DNA from: Aeromicrobium ginsengisoli
GTDB taxonomy: Bacteria > Actinomycetota > Actinomycetes > Propionibacteriales > Nocardioidaceae
Assembly: GCF_004134905.2 (NCBI RefSeq)
Contig: NZ_SDPQ02000001.1
Location: 620,001 to 684,000 of the forward strand
Direction: 5' to 3'
Length of the DNA: 64,000 bases
Part shown: positions 26,493-35,039 of the stretch, piece after piece
Position numbering within the stretch: position 1 is the first letter of the stretch
How the letters are laid out: every line of letters starts with the position of its first letter
Made by a program: the position numbers and the translations under genes
The notes under the pieces: model-generated
Databases searched by the model: none
Told to the model about the DNA's origin: nothing
What the model saw: the letters and a program-made list of their open reading frames with translations, nothing else

Positions 26493-26861
26493 TTAGTGGA
26501 AAGAATCGCCGCAGGCGCAGGAGCCGGTGGCCATCGGGTTGTCGATCGTGAAGCCCTGCTTCTCGATCGTGTCGACGAAGTCGATCGTCGCGCCGCCGAG
26601 GTAGGGCAGGCTCATGCGGTCGACCACGACGTTGACGCCGCCGAACTCGAAGATCTGGTCGCCGTCGAGCGAACGCTCGTCGAAGAACAGCTGGTAGCGC
26701 AGTCCGGAACAGCCTCCGGGCTGCACCGCGATGCGCAGCGCGAGGTCGTCACGGCCTTCCTGAGCCAGCAGGCTGCTGACCTTCTCGGCCGCGCCGTCGC
26801 TCAGGGTCACTCCGGTGGCGGGTGCGGTCTCGACGGTGGACTGCTCAGTCTCGATCGTCAT
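26493..26861 (-). CDS. erpA: A-type iron-sulfur carrier (ErpA/HesB/IscA family)
   Basis: 122-residue carrier that passes Fe-S clusters to target enzymes. The three conserved Cys are C51 (GGCSG), C115 and C117 (SCACGDSF). It corresponds to Rv2204c. An upstream ATG at 26873 would bury the GGGAG ribosome-binding site, so ATG 26861 is preferred. Nearby users of Fe-S clusters include LipA, QcrA and the ferredoxin reductase. The symbol follows common annotation; IscA-type is equally possible. Confidence 0.88.
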   Translation of the reverse strand: MTIETEQSTVETAPATGVTLSDGAAEKVSSLLAQEGRDDLALRIAVQPGGCSGLRYQLFFDERSLDGDQIFEFGGVNVVVDRMSLPYLGGATIDFVDTIEKQGFTIDNPMATGSCACGDSFH

Positions 26862-26939
26862 GTGGTCTCCCATGCGTGGTCTTTGGTCTCGACACGGTGG
26901 TCAACCTTCTCCGTGCCGATTCCATTCCATCGTACGCCG

Positions 26940-28055
26940 TCAGTCCTCGTCGCGAGGCGACCACGTACGTGCGACACGCTCCGCGAGCGCCGCGAGACTC
27001 GCATAGGGCTCAGCCATCGCGGCGTCGAGGCCGACGAGATCCGCCATCGCGTAGGCGCTCTCCACGCCCATGGCCCGCATCTCGCGCGAGCCGACGAGGA
27101 CCTGCCCTGCCAGGACGATGCACGGACGGGCTGCCGCGCCGGCCACGACCGCGACGCCGAACACGGCCTTGCCGGCGCGGGACGAGAAGTCGTAGGTGCC
27201 CTCCCCCGTCACGACGAGGTCGTGGGCGCCGGCCTGGGCCGTGAGTCCGACCGCGTCGGCGACGAGCTCGATGCCCGAGACGACGGTCCCGCCGAGCAGC
27301 ATCAGGGCGAAGCCCAGGCCGCCTGCCGCCCCCGCGCCCTTGGCGTCTGCCGGGCGGCGCTCGGCCGGAGTCGGGCCGCACGTGGCATCGACGAACCGGT
27401 CGAGGATGCCGTCGACCGCGATGATCTGGTCGTCGGTCAGCCCCTTCTGCGGCCCGAACGTCTTGGTGGCGCCGAACATGCCGAGCAGGGTCACGTCGAC
27501 GTCGGCCGCGATGACGAGCTCGACACCGTCGAACCTGGCGCGTGCACCCTCCAGATCGACCCGGGTCACGCCGCGCAGTCCCTCGGGCCCGGCGTCCAGT
27601 GCCACGTCGGCAGTCGCACCCAGGGCGGCGAGCAGCCCCGCTCCCCCGTCGTTGGTCGCGCTGCCGCCGAGTCCCACGACGACCCGCCGGGCGCCGGCGT
27701 CGAGCGCAGCAGCGATGGCCTGGCCCACGCCGTACGTCGTCGCGTGCAACGGGTCCTGCGGATCGACGAGGTGCAGACCGCAGGCCTGGGCGCTCTCGAC
27801 GTACGCCGTGCCGTCGGCGTGCAGCACCGCCACCGGGACGTCACCACCGACCGGACCGCGTACGGTCACGATCGCGAGCTCACCGCCGATGCCCTCGTGC
27901 AGGACGTCGACGAACCCCGGGCCGCCGTCGGCCATCGCCGCGATGGTCAGCTCGTCGGCGGGCGCGTGGCGATGCCAGCCCTCGACGATCGCCCGCGCCG
28001 CCTCCGGTGCCGTCAGCGTGCCGCCGAAGGCGTCCGGCGCCACCAGGACCCTCAT
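26940..28055 (-). CDS. Glycerate kinase
   Basis: 371-residue enzyme of the GlxK/GarK family (type I glycerate kinase) that phosphorylates D-glycerate to 2- or 3-phosphoglycerate. Family marks are the N-terminal PDAFGGTL (family PDSFKGSL), MADGGPG near residue 42, GLGGSATNDGGAG near 128 and TGEGTYDF near 283. It starts 7 bases after the aminotransferase stop and corresponds to Rv2205c. It may link serine or glyoxylate breakdown to glycolysis. Confidence 0.9.
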   Translation of the reverse strand: MRVLVAPDAFGGTLTAPEAARAIVEGWHRHAPADELTIAAMADGGPGFVDVLHEGIGGELAIVTVRGPVGGDVPVAVLHADGTAYVESAQACGLHLVDPQDPLHATTYGVGQAIAAALDAGARRVVVGLGGSATNDGGAGLLAALGATADVALDAGPEGLRGVTRVDLEGARARFDGVELVIAADVDVTLLGMFGATKTFGPQKGLTDDQIIAVDGILDRFVDATCGPTPAERRPADAKGAGAAGGLGFALMLLGGTVVSGIELVADAVGLTAQAGAHDLVVTGEGTYDFSSRAGKAVFGVAVVAGAAARPCIVLAGQVLVGSREMRAMGVESAYAMADLVGLDAAMAEPYASLAALAERVARTWSPRDED

Positions 28056-28062
28056 GCCGGGG

Positions 28063-29334
28063 CTACTGGGCGAGGGCTTGCTCGCACGCCGCGATCAGGA
28101 CGCACGTGGCGAGCACGTCGATCGCTGCCGCGAGCTCCTCGGGCGAGGGGTATGACGGCGCAATGCGGATGTTGCGGTCCCGCGGGTCGTCGCCGTACGG
28201 GAACGCTGCCCCGGCCGGCGTCATCGCGACCCCTGCCTCACGGGCGAGCTGGATGACGCGCGACGCGGTGCCGTCGACGACGTCGAGGCTCACGAAGTAG
28301 CCGCCCTTGGGCTCGGTCCAGCTCGCGACGCCGTGCTCGCCCAGCCGGGCGTTGAGGATGTCGACGACGGCCTGGAACTTGGGCGCGAGGATCTCGCGGT
28401 GTCCGTCCATCAGCGCGTGCACGCCGTCGACGCTCTTGAGGAACCGGGCGTGGCGGAGCTGGTTGACCTTGTCCGGCCCGATCGTGCGCTTGGCAAGGTG
28501 CTTGAGGTACCACTCAATGTTGTCCGCGGAGCTGCCGAGGAAGCACACGCCTGAGCCCGCGAACGTCACCTTGGAGGTCGACGCGAAGATCACCGGGCGG
28601 TTGGGGTGGCCCGATGCTGAGCACAGGCCGAGGATGTCCGCGGTCTTGGTGTGCTGCTCGGTGAGGTGGTGCACGGCGTAGGCGTTGTCCCAGAAGATCC
28701 GGAAGTCCGGGGCGGCGGTCTCGAGGGCCGCGAGCTCGGCGGCGACCGCCTCGCTGACGACCGCACCGGTGGGGTTGCTGTAGGTCGGGACGAGCCACAT
28801 GCCCTTGACCGCCGGGTCCTTGACCAGCTCGCGTACGGCCGCGACGTCCGGTCCGTCGTCGAGCAGGTCGACCGGCAGCATCTCGATGCCGTACTCCTCG
28901 AGCAGCGCGAAGTGCCGGTCGTAGCCGGGCACGGGGCAGATGAACTTGACCGCCTCTTCGACACCCCAGGGCTGCTCGGAGTCGGCGACGCCGTGGAACA
29001 GCGCGAACACGAGGTTGTCGTGCATCATCGCGAGGCTGGCGTTGTCACCGGCCACGACCTGCTCGACGGGCACCTGCATGATCGGCGCGAAGATCTCGCG
29101 CAGCTCGGTCAGTCCGGTGAGTCCGCCGTAGTTGCGGGTGTCGGTGCCTGCGGCGTCCGCGAAGTCCGCGCCGGGCATCGACAGCAGCTCGTTGGACAGG
29201 TCGAGCTGCGCCGGCGACGGCTTGCCGCGGGTCAGGTCGAGCTTGAGCCCGGAGGCCTTGAGCGTCTCGTAGGCCGCGGTCTGCTCGTCGAGAAGAGCCT
29301 GGATCTGGTCACTGGAGAGGGTGTCGAACGTCAC
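28063..29334 (-). CDS. aspT: Aspartate aminotransferase, type Ic (AspT)
   Basis: 423-residue PLP enzyme that interconverts aspartate and 2-oxoglutarate with oxaloacetate and glutamate. It closely resembles Corynebacterium glutamicum AspT by recalled sequence: LKLDLTRGKPS near residue 30, NYGGL near 68, WLVPTYSNPTG near 180 and the PLP Lys in ASTSKVTFAGSG near 255. This Ic subclass was once annotated as MocR-like but has no DNA-binding domain. GTG 29334 follows TAGGTT by 6 bases. Confidence 0.9.
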   Translation of the reverse strand: MTFDTLSSDQIQALLDEQTAAYETLKASGLKLDLTRGKPSPAQLDLSNELLSMPGADFADAAGTDTRNYGGLTGLTELREIFAPIMQVPVEQVVAGDNASLAMMHDNLVFALFHGVADSEQPWGVEEAVKFICPVPGYDRHFALLEEYGIEMLPVDLLDDGPDVAAVRELVKDPAVKGMWLVPTYSNPTGAVVSEAVAAELAALETAAPDFRIFWDNAYAVHHLTEQHTKTADILGLCSASGHPNRPVIFASTSKVTFAGSGVCFLGSSADNIEWYLKHLAKRTIGPDKVNQLRHARFLKSVDGVHALMDGHREILAPKFQAVVDILNARLGEHGVASWTEPKGGYFVSLDVVDGTASRVIQLAREAGVAMTPAGAAFPYGDDPRDRNIRIAPSYPSPEELAAAIDVLATCVLIAACEQALAQ

Positions 29335-29340
29335 CCGTCC

Positions 29341-29346
29341 AACCTA
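29341..29346 (-). promoter_or_regulatory. -10 hexamer, leaderless aspT promoter
   Basis: TAGGTT on the minus strand, 6 bases before GTG 29334. Confidence 0.5.
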
Positions 29347-29361
29347 TCCGGCCACGGCTTG

Positions 29362-29931
29362 TCAGCCGAGACCGGGAGCGCCCCAGATCGCGAGCCACTT
29401 CGTCAGGTCGGGCTCGACCGGCACGTCCTCGCCGACGATGCCTCGGATCTGCAGCTCGAGGGCGTTGTCGCGCTTCTCGCCGTCGAGCGGGACGAACGGA
29501 TAGAACGTGCCGCGCTTGTAGAGGTAGACCAGCGCGAGCGGCTTGGCGTCCGCCGTGGCGAAGCCGATCGTCGAGCACAGCAGCGCCGAGCCGAAGCCCG
29601 CATCGGCGAGCGAGCTGTTGACGGCGTGCAGGTCGGTCACGAGGCCGGACACGTCCTTGTCAGTACGTGTGACGGTGAGCCAGTGGAAGCCGAACCGGTC
29701 CGAGCTGCGGGTCACGGTCGCACCTGCGCTCGTCGTGATGAGCTTCTCGGCGTCGGCCATGACCGTGTCGTCGGCGGCGCCCTCGACGTCACGGAAGCAC
29801 ACCGAGCCCGACCCGGTGGCGGTGAAGCTCTCGGTCTGCAGCGACAGCGCGGCCTGCGGCACCGCGAACAGCACGTCGAGGTCGGCCTGCGGCGGCTTGG
29901 TGCGTCCGAGGATCGAGTCGAAGATGCCCAT
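29362..29931 (-). CDS. pspAB: PspA-associated protein PspAB
   Basis: 189-residue soluble protein beginning MGIFDSILGR, typical of PspAB proteins found with PspA and HtpX in Actinobacteria. It has an alpha/beta pattern without catalytic motifs that I recognise. The gene follows htpX by 7 bases in a pspA-htpX-pspAB operon, so a role in membrane-stress handling is inferred. The family name is from gene context and the N-terminal signature. Confidence 0.75.
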   Translation of the reverse strand: MGIFDSILGRTKPPQADLDVLFAVPQAALSLQTESFTATGSGSVCFRDVEGAADDTVMADAEKLITTSAGATVTRSSDRFGFHWLTVTRTDKDVSGLVTDLHAVNSSLADAGFGSALLCSTIGFATADAKPLALVYLYKRGTFYPFVPLDGEKRDNALELQIRGIVGEDVPVEPDLTKWLAIWGAPGLG

Positions 29932-29938
29932 CGACGGC

Positions 29939-30841
29939 CTAGCCCTGCTCGGACAGCTCGGCGCTGACCTTGGCGAGCTGGTCGAGGCGTTGCTGCAGCG
30001 GCGGGTGCGTCGCGAACATGGCGCCGATCGACTCGCGGTTGATCGCGGGGGCGAAGAAGAACGCGCTGATCGCCTGGCCCTCACGCAGGTCGCGGTTGGG
30101 GATGCGGGCCATGTCGCCGGAGATCTTGACGAGTGCCGAGGAGAGCTTGGACGGCCGGCCGGTGAGGTAGGCACCGCTGCGGTCGGCGCTGAGCTCGCGG
30201 TAGCGCGACAGCGAGCGCGTCAGGATGAAGCTCACGAAGTAGACGACCATGCTGACCAGGAACACCACGAGGAACACGGCGCCGCTGTTCTTGTTGTTGC
30301 GGCTGCCGAAGATGTTGCCGGCGTACATGCCCCAGCGGGTGATGAAGCCGGCGAGCAGGCCGAGCGACGAGGCGACGGTCATGACCGTGACGTCCCGGTT
30401 GGCGACGTGCGACAGCTCGTGCGCAAGAACGCCCTCCAGCTCATCGGCGTCGAGCCGCTGCATGATGCCGGTCGTCACGCAGACCGACGAGTGCTTGGGC
30501 GAGCGCCCGGTCGCGAACGCGTTGGGCATGTCGGTCACCGCGACGGCGACGCGAGGTTTGGGCATGTCGGCGAGTGCACAGAGGCGGTCGATCATCGCGT
30601 GCAGCTCGGGGGCCTGCTCGGGCTCGACGACCTTGGCGCCCATCGACTTGAGGGCCAGCGAGTCCGAGAAGTACCACTGCCCCCAGGCGATGCCGAGGAC
30701 GATGACGATGCCGAAGCCGCCGAGGTTGGTTGTCGTCAGCAGGACCGCCCCGAACGCGACATAGAGCGCGCCGAGACCGAGACTGACGCCGCCCATCCGC
30801 AGCGTCAGTCCGCTGTCACCTCTGAATCGGGTCCGGGCCAT
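29939..30841 (-). CDS. htpX: Membrane zinc metalloprotease HtpX
   Basis: 300-residue M48-family protease of the cytoplasmic membrane that degrades damaged membrane proteins. Four helices are visible (about 17-34, 40-58, 155-175 and 190-210). Zinc ligands are H141 and H145 in HELSH, with E142 catalytic, and a later Glu in YRELSADRSG. It overlaps the end of pspA by 26 bases. Association with PspA supports a membrane-stress role. Confidence 0.92.
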   Translation of the reverse strand: MARTRFRGDSGLTLRMGGVSLGLGALYVAFGAVLLTTTNLGGFGIVIVLGIAWGQWYFSDSLALKSMGAKVVEPEQAPELHAMIDRLCALADMPKPRVAVAVTDMPNAFATGRSPKHSSVCVTTGIMQRLDADELEGVLAHELSHVANRDVTVMTVASSLGLLAGFITRWGMYAGNIFGSRNNKNSGAVFLVVFLVSMVVYFVSFILTRSLSRYRELSADRSGAYLTGRPSKLSSALVKISGDMARIPNRDLREGQAISAFFFAPAINRESIGAMFATHPPLQQRLDQLAKVSAELSEQG

Positions 30842-31541
30842 CGTCGTCCTTCCTGGGGGTGGAGATCTGCTCGAGCTGCCGGTCGACCTCGGCGCTGTCG
30901 AGCGCGGTGTCGAACTGCCGGCGCTGCGCCTCGTCCGCGCTCTCTCCCGGTTTGCTGATGATGCCGTCGGCGACGAGCTCGTCGACCGCGTCGGCCTTGG
31001 CCTCGAGCTCGCGTGTGCGCCGTTCGGCCGACTCGACCGCCCGGCCGACATCGCTCACCGAGGAGTTGATGCCGCGGGTCGCGCCGTTGATCTCGGCGCG
31101 GGCTGCTGCCGCGGTGTGCCGGGCCGCCAGCGTGTCCTTGCGGACTCGGAACTCCTCGACGTCCTGCGCGACCTTGAGCTCCGTCGCCTCGAGCTTGGCC
31201 TCCTCGGCCTGGAGGTCGGCGTGCCGCGTCTTGAGGTCTGCTGCCGCCTTCTCGAGCGTCACCTTGCGGGTCAGGATCGCGCGGGCCTCGTCGTCGTTGC
31301 CGTGCGCCACGGCCTGCCGCGCCTCGTCGTCGAGCTGGGCGGCCTGCTGGTCGAGCGCGGCGAGCTGGATCTCGACGCGTTTGCGGCTCGTCGCGACGTC
31401 CGCGACCCCGCGGCGTACCTGCTGGAGCATGGCCGTCTGGGCGCGGTAGGTCTCGTCGAGCTTGTCCTTGAGGTCCTCGACATCATCGCCGCCGAAACGC
31501 CGCGAACGGAAGATCCGGGCGATGCGCTTGCCGATGCTCAT
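30816..31541 (-). CDS. pspA: PspA/IM30 family phage-shock protein
   Basis: 241-residue, almost wholly coiled-coil protein with the basic amphipathic N-terminus (MSIGKRIARIFRSR) that binds membranes. PspA/IM30 proteins assemble into ESCRT-III-like polymers and protect damaged membranes. It heads the pspA-htpX-pspAB operon. ATG 31541 follows TAGGCT by 7 bases and shares a short divergent promoter region with the DUF3043 gene. Confidence 0.9.
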   Translation of the reverse strand: MSIGKRIARIFRSRRFGGDDVEDLKDKLDETYRAQTAMLQQVRRGVADVATSRKRVEIQLAALDQQAAQLDDEARQAVAHGNDDEARAILTRKVTLEKAAADLKTRHADLQAEEAKLEATELKVAQDVEEFRVRKDTLAARHTAAAARAEINGATRGINSSVSDVGRAVESAERRTRELEAKADAVDELVADGIISKPGESADEAQRRQFDTALDSAEVDRQLEQISTPRKDDDGPDPIQR

Positions 31542-31548
31542 GCCTGCA

Positions 31549-31564
31549 AGCCTACGGGTAGGGT
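31549..31564. promoter_or_regulatory. Divergent leaderless promoters of pspA and the DUF3043 gene
   Basis: Minus-strand TAGGCT (31549-31554) is 7 bases from ATG 31541 and plus-strand TAGGGT (31559-31564) is 7 bases from GTG 31572. The hexamers are 4 bases apart. Confidence 0.55.
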
Positions 31565-31571
31565 TGCGCGG

Positions 31572-32123
31572 GTGGTAGACGAGACAGAGGCCGGCAAGGG
31601 GCGTCGCACACCGACGCGCAAAGAGGCCGAAGCGGCGCGCAAGAAGCAGATGAAAGTCCCCATGACGCGCAAGGAGCAGGCCAAGCGCGAGCGGGCTGCT
31701 CGCGAGGAGATCCGGCTCAAGCAGCGCGAGGCGCTCAAGACCGGTGACGAGAAGTACCTGCCGCTTCGCGAACGTGGCCCGGTGCGCAAGTTCTGCCGTG
31801 ACTACGTCGATCGCCGCTGGAACTTCGCCGAGTTCCTGCTGCCGTTCCTGGTGGTCGCATTCCTCATCATGATCGCCGGCAGCACCAACGCCAACGTTCA
31901 GACCGTCCTCACGAGCATCATCTACCCGGTCGTCATCGTTGGCACGCTCATCGACGAGTTCGTCATGGTGCGTGGGCTCAAGAAACAGATCAAGCAGCGC
32001 TTCTCGCCTGACGACGTCAAGGGCAACACAGCGTACGCCGTGCTACGAACCACGCAGCTGCGCCGGTTCCGGCTGCCGAAGCCGCAGGTCAAGCGCGGCG
32101 CCCCCTTGGCCCAGCGCTACTGA
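31572..32123 (+). CDS. DUF3043 family membrane protein
   Basis: 183-residue protein with a strongly basic, helical N-terminal half (residues 1-75, many Lys/Arg/Glu), two membrane helices at about 92-112 and 115-133, and a basic tail. This pattern and the RRWNFAEFLLPF segment are those of DUF3043, an actinobacterial family of unknown function (Rv2206-like position). The longer open frame from 31116 is antisense to pspA and rejected; GTG 31572 follows a -10 hexamer by 7 bases. Confidence 0.82.
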   Translation: MVDETEAGKGRRTPTRKEAEAARKKQMKVPMTRKEQAKRERAAREEIRLKQREALKTGDEKYLPLRERGPVRKFCRDYVDRRWNFAEFLLPFLVVAFLIMIAGSTNANVQTVLTSIIYPVVIVGTLIDEFVMVRGLKKQIKQRFSPDDVKGNTAYAVLRTTQLRRFRLPKPQVKRGAPLAQRY

Positions 32124-32131
32124 ACCGGTCC

Positions 32132-32166
32132 TTGAGCTTGTCGAAAGGACGTTTCGACAAGCTCAA
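32132..32166. repeat. TTGAGCTTGTCGAAA palindromic element
   Basis: A perfect 15-bp inverted repeat TTGAGCTTGTCGAAA / TTTCGACAAGCTCAA with a 5-base loop lies between the convergent DUF3043 gene and the 67-residue gene. An alternative stem GTCCTT/AAGGAC shares part of it. The TTCGACAAGCTCA core is a repeat I recall from intergenic DNA of many high-GC bacteria. It could act as a bidirectional terminator. Confidence 0.6.
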
Positions 32167-32204
32167 CGTGAGGGTGTGCCGCTACCTCAACGTGAGGGTG
32201 TGCC
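32162..32204. repeat. Two 19-bp direct repeats
   Basis: CTCAACGTGAGGGTGTGCC occurs at 32162-32180 and 32186-32204, period 24, beginning inside the palindrome's right arm. A GCCGCTAC word follows the first copy and recurs near 32211. Confidence 0.7.
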
Positions 32205-32214
32205 TGGTTGGCCG

Positions 32215-32418
32215 CTACGAATCCGTCGAGGCGTGCAGGGACATGGGGCCGTAGACCTCGGTCTCGTCGTCGAACAGGCGTACCTGGTCGATCCCCTGCT
32301 CCAGCAGCGCGCCGAACTCTTCACCGACCCACGACTCCGCGTCGCCCCGGCTCTCGAACTCCTCGGACCGACCCTTGACCTCGCCGAGCGAGTCCTCCAA
32401 CGTCCATGTCCAGCCCAT
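32215..32418 (-). CDS. Small acidic protein of unknown function
   Basis: 67-residue acidic protein beginning MGWTWTLED, with a predicted helix-strand pattern and a closing VRLFDDETEVYGPMSL segment. Similar short proteins with an N-terminal MGW are common in Actinobacteria, function unknown. ATG 32418 has AAGGAGG 7 bases in front; the GTG two codons earlier is too close to it. It starts 2 bases after gcvT and is likely co-transcribed. Confidence 0.7.
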   Translation of the reverse strand: MGWTWTLEDSLGEVKGRSEEFESRGDAESWVGEEFGALLEQGIDQVRLFDDETEVYGPMSLHASTDS

Positions 32419-32420
32419 GC

Positions 32421-33521
32421 TCACGCCTCCTTGGTCGACGGTTGTACGAATGGCGGCTTGGTGACCGTGAACGCCTCGGGGCGACCGCGCACGTCGACGA
32501 TCACCGTCGCACCGTCTGCCACGGACGGCTCGAGCAGCGCGAGCGCGATGCCCTGACGCAGGGTCGGCGAGAACGTGCCGGACGTGATCTCGCCGAGCTC
32601 ACCGCCTTCCTCGTCCTGGACCTTCATGCCGGGGCGCGGGATGCCGCGACCTTGAGCGAGGAGGCCGCGCAACGTCCGCACGGTCTTCTCCGCGCGCTGC
32701 CGCTCGAGCTCGTCCTTGCCCCAGAACGCCGGCTTGTTCCAACCGACGGCCCAGCCGGCTCGCGCCATGACCGGGCTGATCTCGGGCGACAGCTCGTGCC
32801 CGTGCAGCGGGTAGCCCATCTCCGTGCGCAGCGTGTCGCGTGCGCCGAGGCCGCAGGCGCGGATGCCGTACGACTCCCCCGCTGCGATGACGGCGTCCCA
32901 CACCTCGCCGGCCGACGCCGACGGGACGACGAGCTCGTAGCCGCGCTCGCCGGTGTAGCCCGTGCGGCACACCGTGATGGCCTGGCCCGCGATCGTCGCG
33001 TCGGCGAACGACATGTACTCGTGGTCGACCGGCAGGTCGAGGGAGGTCAGCACCTCGTCGCTCAGCGGACCCTGGATCGCGAGGACGGCGTAGTCGCGGT
33101 GTTGGTCCGTCACCTCGATGCCCTCGGGTGCCGCAGCCTGCAGTCGGGCAACCACGGCAGCGGTGTTGGCCGCGTTGGGGATCAGGAAGACCTCGAAGTC
33201 GCTGCGCAGATAGGCGATGAGGTCGTCGACCGTGCCGCCGTCCTCATCACAGCACAGGGTGTACTGCGCCTTGCCGGTCTCGATGCGGCGGAGGTCGTTG
33301 GTCAGGCACTCGTTGACGAAGTCGGCGGCACCTGTGCCGCGCACGAGCGCCTTGCCCAGGTGGCTGACGTCGAACAGGCCGACGGCCTCGCGTACGGCCT
33401 TGTGCTCGGCGAGCACACCACCACCGGCGTACTCAAGAGGCATGTCCCAGCCACCGAACGCGGCGAGCTTGGCGCCCAGGGCGACGTGACGGTCGTGCAA
33501 CGGCGAATGCAGCAGATCCAT
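32421..33521 (-). CDS. gcvT: Glycine cleavage system T protein (aminomethyltransferase)
   Basis: 366-residue enzyme that transfers the methylene group from the lipoyl-bound aminomethyl of GcvH to tetrahydrofolate. The N-terminal [21 protein letters not shown], the conserved Asp in LFDVSHLGK near residue 51 and the C-terminal beta-barrel with the SGTFSPTL segment are typical. GcvP and GcvH are not in the window; the position matches Rv2211c. ATG 33521 follows TAGGTT by 7 bases. Confidence 0.94.
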   Translation of the reverse strand: MDLLHSPLHDRHVALGAKLAAFGGWDMPLEYAGGGVLAEHKAVREAVGLFDVSHLGKALVRGTGAADFVNECLTNDLRRIETGKAQYTLCCDEDGGTVDDLIAYLRSDFEVFLIPNAANTAAVVARLQAAAPEGIEVTDQHRDYAVLAIQGPLSDEVLTSLDLPVDHEYMSFADATIAGQAITVCRTGYTGERGYELVVPSASAGEVWDAVIAAGESYGIRACGLGARDTLRTEMGYPLHGHELSPEISPVMARAGWAVGWNKPAFWGKDELERQRAEKTVRTLRGLLAQGRGIPRPGMKVQDEEGGELGEITSGTFSPTLRQGIALALLEPSVADGATVIVDVRGRPEAFTVTKPPFVQPSTKEA

Positions 33522-33528
33522 GGCAGCC

Positions 33529-33534
33529 AACCTA
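33529..33534 (-). promoter_or_regulatory. -10 hexamer, leaderless gcvT promoter
   Basis: TAGGTT on the minus strand, 7 bases before ATG 33521. No glycine riboswitch fits in the 69-base space before pepA. Confidence 0.5.
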
Positions 33535-33577
33535 AGGCACGGGTGCGGGGGCCTCGCGCGGGTGTGGCCGGCGACCC

Positions 33578-33583
33578 TAGAGT
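33578..33583 (+). promoter_or_regulatory. -10 hexamer, leaderless pepA promoter
   Basis: TAGAGT lies 7 bases before ATG 33591. Confidence 0.5.
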
Positions 33584-33590
33584 GGCGGAC

Positions 33591-35039
33591 ATGCTTTCCG
33601 TGACCCTCAGCACCGCCAAGCCGACCACCGCGCGCGCCGACGCGCTGATCCTCGGGATCCGAGGCGACGACGACAAGGGCGACCTCGCCGCAACACTGGA
33701 CCTGCTGGGCTTCACGGGCGAGAAGGGGCAGACCGTGACGTTCCCCGCCGGCGACGCGGCCAAGGCGCCACTGGTCGTCGCCGTCGCGTTGCCCGAGGAG
33801 CCGACCGCCGAGGACCTCCGTCGCGCCACAGCCCGGGGCATACGCGCTGCCAAGAACGCGACCAGCGTCGCGATCGCGCTGCACCCGGCGGGGGTCGACG
33901 AGGTCGAGGCCATCGCGGAGGGTGCGCAGCTGGGGTCCTATTCCTACGACACCTACAAGACCAAGAAGAAGGGCGACGCCAAGAAGCCCAAGCTCAAGAG
34001 CGCCGTCATCCTGAGCCCGTTCGCCCGCCAGACCACCGCGACCAAGGCCGTCGAGCGCGCTGCCACCGTCACGGCCGCCGTCAACGTCGCCCGCGACTGG
34101 GTCAACACACCTCCCGGCGACCTGCGGCCTGCTGACTTCGCCGAGGCGATCACGGCCCACGCCGGCACCGACGTCAAGGTCAGCGTGTGGGACGAGAAGC
34201 GGCTGGCCAAGGAGCGCTGCGGCGGCATCCTCGGCGTCGGACAGGGCTCCGACAGTCCTCCGCGCCTGGTGACGCTCTCGTACGCGCCGGCCAACGCCGT
34301 GACCCACCTGGCGCTCGTCGGCAAGGGCATCACGTTCGACTCGGGCGGACTCTCGATCAAGCCCGGCGCGTCGATGCAGACGATGAAGCTCGACATGGCG
34401 GGCGCGGCCGCGATCGCCGCGGCGACCGTCGCGATCGCCCGCCTCGGCCTGCCGATCAAGGTCACCGCGTACGCCTGCATCGCCGAGAACATGCCGAGCG
34501 GCGGCGCGACCCGTCCCGGTGACGTGCTGACGATGCGCAGTGGTGCCACCGTCGAGGTGCACAACACCGACGCCGAGGGGCGACTCGTCCTCGCCGATGG
34601 TCTTGCGCTGGCCGCCGAGTCCAAGGCCGATCGCATCGTCGACGTCGCAACGCTCACCGGCGCCTGCATGGTGGCCCTCGGCGAGCTCACGAGCGGCATC
34701 CTCGGCAACGACGAGGACTTCAGCGACCAGGTCTTCGCGGCGTCCAAGGCCGCCGGCGAGTCGATGTGGCCGCTGCCCATCACCGAGGAGATGAAGGGCA
34801 AGGTCACCTCGTCCAGCCTCGCCGACCTGCGCCAGCACAACCCCAAGCCGTACGGCGGCACGCTGTTCGCGGCCGCCTTCCTGCGGGAGTTCGTCAACGA
34901 CATCCCATGGGCGCACCTCGACATCGCCGGGCCGTCGTTCAACGAAGGCGGCGCGGTCGACTACACGCCCGTCGGCGGCACGGGTGTCGGCGTACGTACG
35001 CTCGTCCGACTCGCGACGGAGCTGGCCGAGGCTCGATGA
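33591..35039 (+). CDS. pepA: Leucyl aminopeptidase (M17)
   Basis: 482-residue cytosolic two-metal aminopeptidase. The M17 signature NTDAEGRL is at residues 325-332, and the metal-site [10 protein letters not shown] and LDMAGAAA segments precede it. It removes N-terminal residues in peptide turnover; in M. tuberculosis the equivalent is Rv2213 (pepB). The stop overlaps the next start in ATGA, so the beta-lactamase-fold gene is translationally coupled. Confidence 0.94.
   Translation: MLSVTLSTAKPTTARADALILGIRGDDDKGDLAATLDLLGFTGEKGQTVTFPAGDAAKAPLVVAVALPEEPTAEDLRRATARGIRAAKNATSVAIALHPAGVDEVEAIAEGAQLGSYSYDTYKTKKKGDAKKPKLKSAVILSPFARQTTATKAVERAATVTAAVNVARDWVNTPPGDLRPADFAEAITAHAGTDVKVSVWDEKRLAKERCGGILGVGQGSDSPPRLVTLSYAPANAVTHLALVGKGITFDSGGLSIKPGASMQTMKLDMAGAAAIAAATVAIARLGLPIKVTAYACIAENMPSGGATRPGDVLTMRSGATVEVHNTDAEGRLVLADGLALAAESKADRIVDVATLTGACMVALGELTSGILGNDEDFSDQVFAASKAAGESMWPLPITEEMKGKVTSSSLADLRQHNPKPYGGTLFAAAFLREFVNDIPWAHLDIAGPSFNEGGAVDYTPVGGTGVGVRTLVRLATELAEAR

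Noticed and set aside
33522..33590. Possible glycine riboswitch before gcvT
   Set aside because: Only 69 bases separate gcvT from pepA, the conserved riboswitch cores are absent, and a leaderless hexamer explains the start.
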